A DNA stretch of 64,000 bases from Pseudomonas cannabina (GTDB taxonomy: Bacteria > Pseudomonadota > Gammaproteobacteria > Pseudomonadales > Pseudomonadaceae), in the NCBI RefSeq assembly GCF_900100365.1, contig NZ_FNKU01000001.1, positions 4,663,501-4,727,500 of the forward strand, read 5' to 3'. Positions 37,883 to 45,701 of this stretch are shown in pieces. The translations under genes were made by a program, and so were the position numbers. Within the stretch, counting starts at the first letter, position 1, and every line of letters starts with the position of its first letter. The notes beneath the pieces are model-generated. The model had not been told where the DNA came from. It did no database searches and saw only the letters and a list, made by a program, of their open reading frames with translations.

Positions 37883-38532
37883 TGCTCGCGTATACCTTCA
37901 AACAGCGGCCGCTGGTACGACAGACCCAAGGCACTGCGCCCGAGGTTTTGAGCGAGATCGTCGAAGAGGGCGTGAATCTCGCACTCTGGCAGCGCCAGCT
38001 ACCTGCGCACATTACCGATTTCAGCACCTTGCTGCTGTCGATGGGCGAGCCGCTCGCAGAGGCGTTGACGCTGGACGTCAAAGGCGGCGATGCCGAACCT
38101 GATCTGCGCACACTGGCGTCGGCGTATGCCGATCTGCACGGCTATGAAGGTTTCATCGCCGACGTATCATGGCTGGTCAGCGCTTATGCCTGCCTGCTGG
38201 GCGCGGAATGCGTGGGGTTGCGCCTGCGGGTGCTCGACAAAGCCATGTGCCCGCGCTTTCACGTCGATCATGTGCCGGTGCGCCTGATCACCACGTACGG
38301 CGGGATTGGCAGTCAGTGGCTCAAGGAAGACGTGATGGACCGCAAGCAGCTTGGCCGTATACAAGCGGAGCCGTTCGACGCTGCGGACATTCAACAGATC
38401 GGCAGTGGCGATGTGGCATTGCTCAAAGGCGAGCGCTGGCACGGCAATGAAGGCTTTGGCCTGATCCACCGTTCGCCGCCGTTGGCGCGTAACGAGCGCA
38501 GGCTGATTCTGACCCTGGACTGGCTGGCATGA
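37882..38532 (+). CDS. DUF1826 protein, zinc-limitation partner
   Basis: I start at the ATG at 37882, overlapping the COG0523 stop (TGATG), giving 216 residues. The protein is soluble. It shows CPRFHVDHVPVRLITTYGG near 125-143, with a Cys and two His, and a C-terminal ALLKGERW then LIHRSPP, a pattern suggesting a metal-bound beta domain. DUF1826 genes commonly follow COG0523 genes in pseudomonads; the function is not known. Translational coupling implies joint action. Confidence 0.82.
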   Translation: MLAYTFKQRPLVRQTQGTAPEVLSEIVEEGVNLALWQRQLPAHITDFSTLLLSMGEPLAEALTLDVKGGDAEPDLRTLASAYADLHGYEGFIADVSWLVSAYACLLGAECVGLRLRVLDKAMCPRFHVDHVPVRLITTYGGIGSQWLKEDVMDRKQLGRIQAEPFDAADIQQIGSGDVALLKGERWHGNEGFGLIHRSPPLARNERRLILTLDWLA

Positions 38533-38538
38533 GGCGCG

Positions 38539-38910
38539 TTACGGCGTTATCCACTGGCCTTGGCTCTGGCCTTCGCAAAAAGGCTTGAGGTACAGCGCGT
38601 CGCTGGCTACGCCGTAATAGTGGATGTTCTCGCGGTAAGGCATGTTGGCGACCTGCGCGTTACGGCAGACACCGAACGCGCCGGTCGGGCATTGCTGCGA
38701 GTAGGTCGTCTCGGTCTTCTGCCCGGTCAGTTGGGGCTGGCAGAAGCCGTCTTTGAACAGGCTGGCCGGGATGTTGATATTTTCCTGACAGACTTTGACG
38801 TCGAGCCGCTCGGCCTGGCTGTGCACCAGACACGCTTGCGCCCACGCGGTGCCCGAAGACATCACCAGCAGCATCAGCGCCAGGCGAGCAGTCAGTCGTA
38901 ACGCTTGCAC
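38539..38910 (-). CDS. Small secreted Cys-rich protein
   Basis: I choose the GTG at 38910, because AAGGAAAGG precedes it and a signal peptide follows at once (QALRLTARLALMLLVMSSG, cleavage after AWA). This gives 123 residues; the longer frame would put 14 hydrophilic residues before it. The mature part holds six Cys. No family is recognised. Its promoter must overlap the 5' end of the divergent COG0523 gene, only 52 bases away, hinting at shared control. Confidence 0.68.
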   Translation of the reverse strand: MQALRLTARLALMLLVMSSGTAWAQACLVHSQAERLDVKVCQENINIPASLFKDGFCQPQLTGQKTETTYSQQCPTGAFGVCRNAQVANMPYRENIHYYGVASDALYLKPFCEGQSQGQWITP

Positions 38911-38962
38911 CGTTACCTTTCCTTGCTCTTCAATGACCCACGCACTCTTCAAAAGTGATCAC

Positions 38963-39934
38963 ATGCTGCAGAACATCCCCACGCACGTTATCGGCGGCCC
39001 GCTGGGCGCCGGCAAAACCAGCCTGATCAAACGACTGCTGGCGCAGAAACCCGGCAACGAACGCTGGGCGATCTTGATCAACGAGTTCGGACAGATCGGT
39101 CTCGACGCTGCGCTGCTAAGCACGGCTGCCGATGGTATCGCACTTGGCGAAGTGGCTGGCGGATGCCTGTGCTGTGTCAACGGTGTGCCCTTCCAGATAG
39201 GTTTGGGACGCTTGCTTCGCAAAGCCCGACCTGATCGTTTATTGATCGAACCTTCAGGGTTAGGTCATCCGGCGCAGCTTATGGCGCAATTGCGCGAAGC
39301 CCCGTGGCGCGGGGTGCTGGCGGTTCAGCCCGGCGTGATGGTGCTGGATGCTGCGGCGATGGCCGCAGGTCACCCGTTGCCCGCCACGCAACAGGACGCA
39401 CTGGCAGGGGCGGGGCTGTTGGTGATGAACAAATCCGAGCAACTAGACGACGCGGCTCGTCAGGTGCTGGGCGCACAGTTGAAATCACACGGTTTGTTCT
39501 GGACCCGGCACGGGGAGTTGCCGCTGGATCAGTTGCCCGGATTCAGCGTTAGTGCGGTTGTGGATAAACAGGCTGTGGATAACCTGACGCTGCCCGACAG
39601 TGTCGGCCAACTGCCTGCCTTGTGGACCGATCCACGTAGACCCATTTGCCTGAGTCAGAGCAGTGCCGAAGGCTGGAGCATCGGCTGGCGCTGGCATCCG
39701 ACGCAGCGGTTCGACCTCCAGCGCGTGTTGCACTGGCTGGAGGGCCAGACGTGGCGAAGGGCGAAAATGGTTATCCACAGCGAAGGCGGCTGGTATTCAG
39801 CCAACGCGGTCGATGGCGCACCGATTGCCTGGCAAATCAGCGAATGGCGACAGGATTCGCGCCTGGAACTGATTTTCTCTGCACCTCAGGATGTGGATAA
39901 GTTGCAGGCGCAGCTGGCGGGTTGCCTGATTTGA
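38963..39934 (+). CDS. Second COG0523 GTPase (short form)
   Basis: From the ATG at 38963 the protein has 323 residues. Walker A is GGPLGAGKTS near 11-20, the metal-binding CxCC motif is GGCLCCVNG and Walker B is LLIEPSGLGHP. The C-terminal CobW_C-like part is short. It differs clearly from the ZigA-like paralog, so it probably serves another client. The gene contains four exact DnaA-box 9-mers (39559, 39574, 39771, 39892). The start has only a weak ribosome site (AGTGA). Confidence 0.85.
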   Translation: MLQNIPTHVIGGPLGAGKTSLIKRLLAQKPGNERWAILINEFGQIGLDAALLSTAADGIALGEVAGGCLCCVNGVPFQIGLGRLLRKARPDRLLIEPSGLGHPAQLMAQLREAPWRGVLAVQPGVMVLDAAAMAAGHPLPATQQDALAGAGLLVMNKSEQLDDAARQVLGAQLKSHGLFWTRHGELPLDQLPGFSVSAVVDKQAVDNLTLPDSVGQLPALWTDPRRPICLSQSSAEGWSIGWRWHPTQRFDLQRVLHWLEGQTWRRAKMVIHSEGGWYSANAVDGAPIAWQISEWRQDSRLELIFSAPQDVDKLQAQLAGCLI

Positions 39935-39973
39935 CGGCTGCTTGTTCACCATTGGACGCGGAGCGTTCAGCCG

Positions 39974-40366
39974 CTATTGCTTCCACTTCTGATGCGATTG
40001 GCGCCATTCACTCATTTGGATGACTTCTGCACTAGGCGGAGGCGTTTTGATTTCGAATGGATAAGGGGCCAGCTCGATTTGCGCAGTATGCGCGCCGAAC
40101 ATCGTGATGGTGCCGGGGTGACGCTGTTCGCCGGTCACCGTGAACTCGAAGCCGTAGACCCTGGCCAGACGCTTGCGGCCTTGTGCATCGCGGGCGAAGG
40201 TCAGGCGGCGCAGGGCGACGGCGTCGTCCAATAGCTGGAGTTCGAGGCGTGCGCAGTGCTGTTTCACGCGGGCCAGCGCCTTTTCGCGCAGACCATGGGC
40301 GTGCCACCACCAGGCCGCAGCACTTGCGAACAGCATCAGCACGAAGATATTTCCCAGGGTCAGCAT
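39974..40366 (-). CDS. DUF3301 membrane-anchored protein
   Basis: I prefer the ATG at 40366 (MLTLGNIFVLMLFASAAAWWW), with GGAG upstream, giving 130 residues. One N-terminal membrane helix is followed by a soluble domain with DUF3301-like features: HCARLELQLLDDAVALRRL and RVYGFEFTVTGEQRHPG. The function is unknown. It is convergent with the second COG0523 gene and divergent from pdxY. Confidence 0.8.
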   Translation of the reverse strand: MLTLGNIFVLMLFASAAAWWWHAHGLREKALARVKQHCARLELQLLDDAVALRRLTFARDAQGRKRLARVYGFEFTVTGEQRHPGTITMFGAHTAQIELAPYPFEIKTPPPSAEVIQMSEWRQSHQKWKQ

Positions 40367-40483
40367 GACAGGGTGCTCCAACAAAGGAGTGACCAGCTTA
40401 ACTGCCCGGAGTGATTTACAGCCATACTGCGCCACTTATATTTCTCATTACTGCATTTGCATCGTGTTCAGGATTCCACACCC

Positions 40484-41350
40484 ATGAAACGTACGCCCCA
40501 CTTGCTCGCCATTCAGTCCCATGTGGTGTTCGGCCATGCCGGCAATAGCGCAGCGGTGTTCCCGATGCAGCGTATCGGGGTCAATGTCTGGCCGCTCAAC
40601 ACGGTCCAGTTCTCCAATCACACGCAGTACAAGCAGTGGACGGGCGAAGTACTGGCTCCGCAGCAGATCCCGGCGCTGATCGACGGCATCGCGGCGATTG
40701 GCGAGCTGGGCAACTGTGATGCCGTGTTGTCCGGGTATCTGGGCAGTGCGGCGCAGGGCCGCGCGATTCTGACCGGTGTGGCGCGCATCAAGGCCGCCAA
40801 CCCCAAGGCGCTGTACCTGTGTGACCCGGTAATGGGCCATCCCGAAAAAGGCTGTATCGTCGCCCCGGAAGTCGGTGATTTTCTGCTGGACGAAGCCGCT
40901 GCGATGGCCGACTTCATGTGCCCCAACCAGCTGGAGCTGGACAGCTTCTCGGGCCGCAAGCCGCAATCACTGCTCGATTGTCTGGCGACGGCCCGCGCGT
41001 TGCTGGCGCGGGGGCCCAAAGCGGTGGTGGTCAAACACCTCGATTACCCCGGCAAGGCCGCCGACGGTTTTGAAATGTTGCTGGTGACGGCTGATGCCAG
41101 CTGGCACTTGCGCCGTCCACTGCTGGCATTTCCCCGCCAGCCGGTTGGCGTGGGCGACCTGACGTCCGGGTTGTTTCTGTCGCGGGTTCTGTTGGGCGAC
41201 GATCTTGTCGCCGCGTTCGAGTTCACAGCCGCAGCGGTCCACGAAGTGCTGCTGGAAACCCAGGCTTGCGGCAGTTACGAACTGGAACTGGTCCGCGCCC
41301 AGGATCGCATCGCACACCCGCGGGTGAAGTTCGAAGCGGTACGTTTGTAA
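40484..41350 (+). CDS. pdxY: Pyridoxal kinase
   Basis: The 288-residue enzyme starts at the ATG at 40484 ([20 protein letters not shown]). It phosphorylates pyridoxal in the PLP salvage pathway. Ribokinase-fold features are the N-terminal [10 protein letters not shown], the motif YLCDPVMG near 116-123, PNQLELD and the catalytic [11 protein letters not shown] with Asp near 223. Length and order match PdxY rather than PdxK. It ends in a hairpin shared with the convergent thioesterase gene. Confidence 0.93.
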   Translation: MKRTPHLLAIQSHVVFGHAGNSAAVFPMQRIGVNVWPLNTVQFSNHTQYKQWTGEVLAPQQIPALIDGIAAIGELGNCDAVLSGYLGSAAQGRAILTGVARIKAANPKALYLCDPVMGHPEKGCIVAPEVGDFLLDEAAAMADFMCPNQLELDSFSGRKPQSLLDCLATARALLARGPKAVVVKHLDYPGKAADGFEMLLVTADASWHLRRPLLAFPRQPVGVGDLTSGLFLSRVLLGDDLVAAFEFTAAAVHEVLLETQACGSYELELVRAQDRIAHPRVKFEAVRL

Positions 41351-41402
41351 CCTGCAGACCCGGCCAACGGCTCAGGCATCGCTGCCTGAGCCGCAGGGTT
41401 AC
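41347..41402. terminator. Nested bidirectional hairpin between pdxY and thioesterase genes
   Basis: The inner arms CGGCTCAGGCA (41368-41378) and TGCCTGAGCCG (41383-41393) are perfect. Outer arms GTAACC and GGTTAC include the TAA stop codons of both convergent genes. No T tract is present, but position and symmetry suit a two-way terminator. Confidence 0.7.
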
Positions 41403-41884
41403 AGTGCCTCTTCCTTGATGTCCTGATAACGCTTTTCCAGTTCCTGACGCAGCTGGCGGCGTTGCTGTGCCTGAATATAACGACGCTTCGCATCGGCAGA
41501 TTGCGGCTCCAGCGGCGGGACGCTGGCGGGTTTGCGGTTGTCGTCCACGGCGACCATGGTGAAAAAGCAACTGTTGGAATGGCGTACCGAGCGCTCGCGG
41601 ATATTTTCGGTCACCACCTTGATGCCGACTTCCATCGAGGTGTTGCCGGTGTAGTTGACCGATGCCAAAAAGGTCACCAGTTCGCCAACATGCACCGGCT
41701 CACGGAAAATCACCTGATCCACGGACAGTGTCACCACATAGCGTCCGGCGTAGCGGCTTGCACATGCGTAGGCGACTTCATCGAGGTACTTGAGCAACGT
41801 ACCGCCGTGCACATTGCCAGAGAAGTTGGCCATGTCCGGCGTCATCAATACAGTCATCGACAGCTGGGCGTTTCCGGGTTCCAT
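41399..41884 (-). CDS. Acyl-CoA thioesterase, hot-dog fold (YciA-like)
   Basis: This 161-residue cytoplasmic protein has the hot-dog signature GNVHGGTLLKYLDEVAYACA near 23-42, with the active-site Asp at 35, then VVTLSVDQVIFREPVHVGE. A charged C-terminal tail (QAQQRRQLRQELEKRYQDI) extends past the fold. The family hydrolyses acyl-CoA thioesters and may balance CoA pools; the chain-length preference cannot be told. Confidence 0.88.
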   Translation of the reverse strand: MEPGNAQLSMTVLMTPDMANFSGNVHGGTLLKYLDEVAYACASRYAGRYVVTLSVDQVIFREPVHVGELVTFLASVNYTGNTSMEVGIKVVTENIRERSVRHSNSCFFTMVAVDDNRKPASVPPLEPQSADAKRRYIQAQQRRQLRQELEKRYQDIKEEAL

Positions 41885-42049
41885 AGCGTACTCACACGGT
41901 CAAGGTGTTCAAAGGACGCCTATGCTGGCGCTCAGAAGGGCTTGCGACAGTTATCGGGACGCTGGAAGGCAGGCGGCCGTCACGCTTGATAACTATCTGT
42001 TTCCATATATTGCACCGGCTTTATGTCGAAGGGGGCAGTGATAACCTGC

Positions 42050-42073
42050 AAAAACCCGTGGATCGGGTTTTTT
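42050..42073 (+). terminator. Intrinsic terminator upstream of the CPA2 antiporter gene
   Basis: Arms AAAACCCG and CGGGTTTT enclose a five-base loop, and the T run continues. It points toward the antiporter gene, about 100 bases before its start, with no gene on that strand before it. It may end a small RNA or act as an attenuator. Confidence 0.6.
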
Positions 42074-42176
42074 CCTGCGTTTCAATCGGATTTTGGTGAC
42101 GAACTGCATGGCTTATGCCCCTGACGGCGTGGCGCTAGCGGTTCAGGACGTCATCTTCACAAGGAGCTTTGCCGCC

Positions 42177-43940
42177 ATGCATGCCATCAATTTCATTCAG
42201 GATTTGGCAGTGATCATGCTGGTGGCCGGTGTGGTGACCATTTTGTTTCATCGTCTCAGGCAGCCGGTGGTACTGGGCTACATCGTCGCCGGTTTCATCA
42301 TCGGCCCGCACACGCCGCCGTTCAGCCTGATCCACGACGAAGGCACCATTAAAACCCTGGCCGAGCTCGGGGTCATTTTCCTGATGTTCTGTCTGGGGCT
42401 GGAATTCAGCCTGCGCAAACTGTTCAAGGTCGGCGCGACGGCGTTCATCGCGGCTTTCCTCGAAATCTCCCTGATGATCTGGATCGGCTACGAGATTGGC
42501 CAGTTCTTCGGCTGGAAAACCATGGATTCGCTGTTCCTGGGAGCAATTTTGGCGATTTCCTCGACCACTATCATCGTCAAGGCACTCAACGACCTGAAGA
42601 TGAAGAACCAGCATTTCGCGCAGTTGATCTTCGGCGTGCTGATTGTCGAAGACATCCTGGGCATCGGCATTATCGCGTTGCTGTCCGGCATCGCGGTCAG
42701 CGGCTCGGTCAGTTCGGGCGAAGTGTTCTCTACCGTGGGCAAGCTGTCGCTGTTCATGATCGTGGCGCTGGTCGTCGGGATTCTTCTGGTTCCAAGGCTG
42801 CTGTCTTACGTTGCCAGGTTCGAAAGCAATGAGATGTTACTGATTACAGTGCTGGGCCTGTGCTTCGGCTTCTGCCTGCTGGTGGTCAAGCTGGAATACA
42901 GCATGGTGCTGGGCGCGTTTCTGATTGGCGCAATCATGGCCGAGTCGCGCGAACTGCTGAAGATTGAGCGGTTGATCGAGCCGATTCGAGACATGTTCAG
43001 CGCGATCTTCTTCGTCGCCATCGGCTTGATGATCGACCCGAACATCCTTCTGGACTATGCCTGGCCCATCGCGGTCATCACTGTCGCTGTGGTGTTGGGC
43101 AAAATGATTTCCTGCGGTCTCGGGGCCTTTATCGCCGGCAATGACGGCCGTACCTCATTGCGTGTGGGCATGGGGCTGTCACAGATTGGCGAGTTTTCCT
43201 TCATCATCGCGGCGTTGGGCATGACGCTGCAGGTCACCAGCGACTTTCTGTACCCGGTGGCCGTCGCCGTCTCTGCCATTACCACCTTGCTGACACCTTA
43301 TCTGATTCGCGGCGCTGATCCATTGTCGCTCAAGCTGGCGGCGATCATGCCCCGGCGAGTGGCGCGGGTGTTTGGCATGTATGGCGAATGGCTGCGCAGC
43401 ATTCAGCCGCAGGGGCAGAGCGCGGTGCTTGCCGGGATGATTCGAAAAATTCTGTTGCAGGTGGGGGTCAATCTGGCGCTGGTGATGGCGATCTTTTTCA
43501 GCGGTGCCTACTTCGCCGAGCGTCTTGGCGGCTATATGAGCGAGTGGGTGCCAGACATCAGCCATCAGAAAGCCTGGATCTGCGGCGCTGCACTGTTGCT
43601 CTCGTTGCCCTTTCTGATCGCGGCCTACCGCAAGCTCAAGGCGCTTGCGATGCTGCTGGCGGAAATGGGTGTCAAACCCGAGATGGCAGGTCGACATACC
43701 GTGCGCGTGCGCAAAGTGGTGGCGGAGGTGATCCCGCTGTTGTCGCTGGTGGTGATCTTCGTGATGCTGGCAGCGCTGTCGGCGAGCATTGTGCCGGCCA
43801 GCGAGTTGTTGCTGGTGATTGCGCTGATAGCCGCCCTGGTCGCTGCATTACTGTGGCGCTGGCTGATCCGCGTGCATACGCGGATGCAGATCGCGCTGCT
43901 GGAGACCCTGGGCAACCATCCGGAGTCATCCGGGCACTGA
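42177..43940 (+). CDS. CPA2-family cation/proton antiporter (KefB/YbaL-like)
   Basis: From the ATG at 42177, with AAGGAG ten bases upstream, the protein has 587 residues; the longer frame adds 28 unlikely residues. The first 380 residues are an Na_H_exchanger domain of about 12 helices, with LGVIFLMFCLGLEFSLRKL and the ion-site-like LIVEDILGIG. Two or three extra helices fill the C-terminal third. No TrkA-N (NAD-binding) domain is present, unlike KefB, KefC and YbaL. Family members exchange potassium or sodium for protons. A terminator-like hairpin sits in the leader. Confidence 0.85.
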   Translation: MHAINFIQDLAVIMLVAGVVTILFHRLRQPVVLGYIVAGFIIGPHTPPFSLIHDEGTIKTLAELGVIFLMFCLGLEFSLRKLFKVGATAFIAAFLEISLMIWIGYEIGQFFGWKTMDSLFLGAILAISSTTIIVKALNDLKMKNQHFAQLIFGVLIVEDILGIGIIALLSGIAVSGSVSSGEVFSTVGKLSLFMIVALVVGILLVPRLLSYVARFESNEMLLITVLGLCFGFCLLVVKLEYSMVLGAFLIGAIMAESRELLKIERLIEPIRDMFSAIFFVAIGLMIDPNILLDYAWPIAVITVAVVLGKMISCGLGAFIAGNDGRTSLRVGMGLSQIGEFSFIIAALGMTLQVTSDFLYPVAVAVSAITTLLTPYLIRGADPLSLKLAAIMPRRVARVFGMYGEWLRSIQPQGQSAVLAGMIRKILLQVGVNLALVMAIFFSGAYFAERLGGYMSEWVPDISHQKAWICGAALLLSLPFLIAAYRKLKALAMLLAEMGVKPEMAGRHTVRVRKVVAEVIPLLSLVVIFVMLAALSASIVPASELLLVIALIAALVAALLWRWLIRVHTRMQIALLETLGNHPESSGH

Positions 43941-43979
43941 GCCCGGCGATCTTTTCAGGGGCGGTGCAGCAGGGCTGTC

Positions 43980-44387
43980 TCAGCTTTCCAGCCAGACATC
44001 CCGAGCCCAGTGCCAGACCGACTCCCAGCTGTCCTCGGTCACCAGCTCTTCTTCAGCGGACCATAGCAGCACGGTGCCGTCCTCCTCGACGCAGTAATAA
44101 TCGTCACCGTCCTGACAGATCGGAATCAGCTCGCGCGGTACGCCCAGGTCCCAGGCGGTCGCGCAGACTTCCGGCAGGTAAGTGTGCGACTGCGGATCGG
44201 TCACTGTGACGGGTTCAAGGCTGCCATACACCACATCACTGACCGTCAGGAGAAACTCCTTGAAGACGAACGGAATATTGATGAACAGTTGTTCCTCGAT
44301 CTCGACCAGTTGGTCTTCATCGGGCAGCTCAAGCGGAACCGGGACGGGTTCGTTTGCTTCACGCAGTTGTTCAATGACTTCTTCCAC
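43980..44387 (-). CDS. SUKH (SMI1/KNR4) family protein
   Basis: The 135-residue acidic protein has SMI1/KNR4 features: an N-terminal helix then LPDEDQLVEIEEQLFINIPFVFKEFLLTVSD, and further YYCVEEDGTVLLWSAEEE with a C-terminal WESVWHWARDVWLES. The superfamily includes many immunity proteins to contact-dependent or type VI toxins. No toxin gene is adjacent, so it may be an orphan immunity or a housekeeping member. Confidence 0.75.
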   Translation of the reverse strand: MEEVIEQLREANEPVPVPLELPDEDQLVEIEEQLFINIPFVFKEFLLTVSDVVYGSLEPVTVTDPQSHTYLPEVCATAWDLGVPRELIPICQDGDDYYCVEEDGTVLLWSAEEELVTEDSWESVWHWARDVWLES

Positions 44388-44467
44388 GACACAGCTCCTT
44401 TCACTTGATGGCGCGGGTTATACAGTAGCGTAAAGCCTTTCTCAAAATAACTATCCGAACGGATAAA

Positions 44468-44492
44468 CAAAAAACCCCGGACATGTCCGGGG
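44468..44492 (-). terminator. Rho-independent terminator of the Tim44-like gene
   Basis: The palindrome CCCCGGACATGTCCGGGG is followed on the minus strand by seven T residues, about 25 bases past the stop. Confidence 0.9.
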
Positions 44493-44518
44493 TTCTGAAC
44501 GCGAGAACGGAATCTGGT

Positions 44519-45361
44519 TCAACCGTTCTGGCGAATTCCTGCCACCAGCCATGGCTGGTTGTCGCCTTGTGGTCGCTCCATGTTCCAGCTTTCGCTGAAC
44601 ACTTCGCCCTGATCAAAGCGCGACGTCTTGGAAACACCGGAGAAGGTCAGTGTGGCGACAGTCTTGTCGGCACGATCATCGACACCGTCCAGCTGAACGC
44701 TGAGGTTGTCGATGAAGGTCGACTGGAAACCGTCGCCCAGATCCGCACGTTCCTTTTTCAGGAATTGCAGCATCTGCGGAGTGACGAACTCGGCAATCTT
44801 GTCCATCTCGTTGGCGTCCCAGTGCTGCTGCAACGCCTCAAAATGACCGCGAGCCGCTTCCAGAAAACGCTTCTCATTGAACCATGCCGGTGCGTTGATC
44901 ACGGGCGCAGCGGAAGCAGGTGCAGAGCTGCCGAAAATCGGATTCTGCCCTGGCTGACTGGCTTCACGCTGGTACGGCGCACCGGCAGCAGCCATTTTCG
45001 GCTGTTGCTGCTGACGACGACGTGCAATGAAGCGGAAGATCAGGAAGGCAATGAGGCCCATGATCAGGATGTCGAACAGTTGCAGGCCGTTGAAGCCGTC
45101 ACCCATGAACATCGACGCGAGCAGGCCACCGGCAGCGATACCGGCCAATGGGCCCAGCCAGCGCGAGGCGCCGCTGGCCGCAGCGGCAGGACGGCCAGCA
45201 GCGTTAGGCGCGGCCGCCGGAGTGGAGGGTGCGGTCTGACGCGCCTGATGGGTAGGCGCCGAGCCCATGCTCTTGCCGCCACCGAAGCGCGCGGCGTTCA
45301 CATCCAGACTCATGGTGAGCCCGATGCACAGCGCCATCGCGATGCTTAGAAAACGTTGCAT
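44519..45361 (-). CDS. Tim44-like domain membrane protein
   Basis: The ATG at 45361 (MQRFLSIAMALCIGLTMSLD) gives 280 residues. A signal or anchor is followed by a Ser/Ala/Pro-rich linker (about 30-70), then glycine-rich and hydrophobic segments (LGPLAGIAAGGLLASMFM and LQLFDILIMGLIAFLIFRFI). The C-terminal 120 residues are a Tim44-like (NTF2-fold) domain, from INAPAWFNEKRFLEAARGHF to the end. Bacterial members have no settled role. A good terminator follows. Confidence 0.85.
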   Translation of the reverse strand: MQRFLSIAMALCIGLTMSLDVNAARFGGGKSMGSAPTHQARQTAPSTPAAAPNAAGRPAAAASGASRWLGPLAGIAAGGLLASMFMGDGFNGLQLFDILIMGLIAFLIFRFIARRRQQQQPKMAAAGAPYQREASQPGQNPIFGSSAPASAAPVINAPAWFNEKRFLEAARGHFEALQQHWDANEMDKIAEFVTPQMLQFLKKERADLGDGFQSTFIDNLSVQLDGVDDRADKTVATLTFSGVSKTSRFDQGEVFSESWNMERPQGDNQPWLVAGIRQNG

Positions 45362-45530
45362 AAGGGTATTCCCGTTTGGTGATTGCACGCGCGTCATGTT
45401 GCACAGCCGATGACCACATGACCAGCGCCTTAGTGTTTCGGACTTTTACACAGACAGCGTAGGACTTTTCAGCGCGCTTCGTAAGACTTGGGTAACACAG
45501 AGTAGGGGCAGACCGGGCGACGCTTCGCTT

Positions 45531-45683
45531 TTGTGGGAGCGGACTCGTCCGCGAACTGCCGGGAACCGGCAGCAAAACCGGTGCATGCGGTGTATCAGGC
45601 ACAATAAAGGTGACCATTTTCAGGGCCGCTTCGCAGCCGTCGTAACCTCCTGCAGCTCCCACGCCCTCCGGGCAGAAGCACCG
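45531..45683. repeat. Composite REP-type repeat, copy 1
   Basis: It starts TGTGGGAGCGGACTCGTCCG, then a GCCGGGAACCGGC palindrome and AGCAAAACCGG. It ends TCCCACGCCCTCCGGGCAG. The same modules recur in inverted orientation at 55027-55181. REP-like GGGAGCGGACTTGTCCGC units are abundant between genes in P. syringae. It fills most of the gap upstream of the Tim44-like gene. Confidence 0.8.
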
Positions 45684-45701
45684 TTTCCGGACTCCAGAGT
45701 T

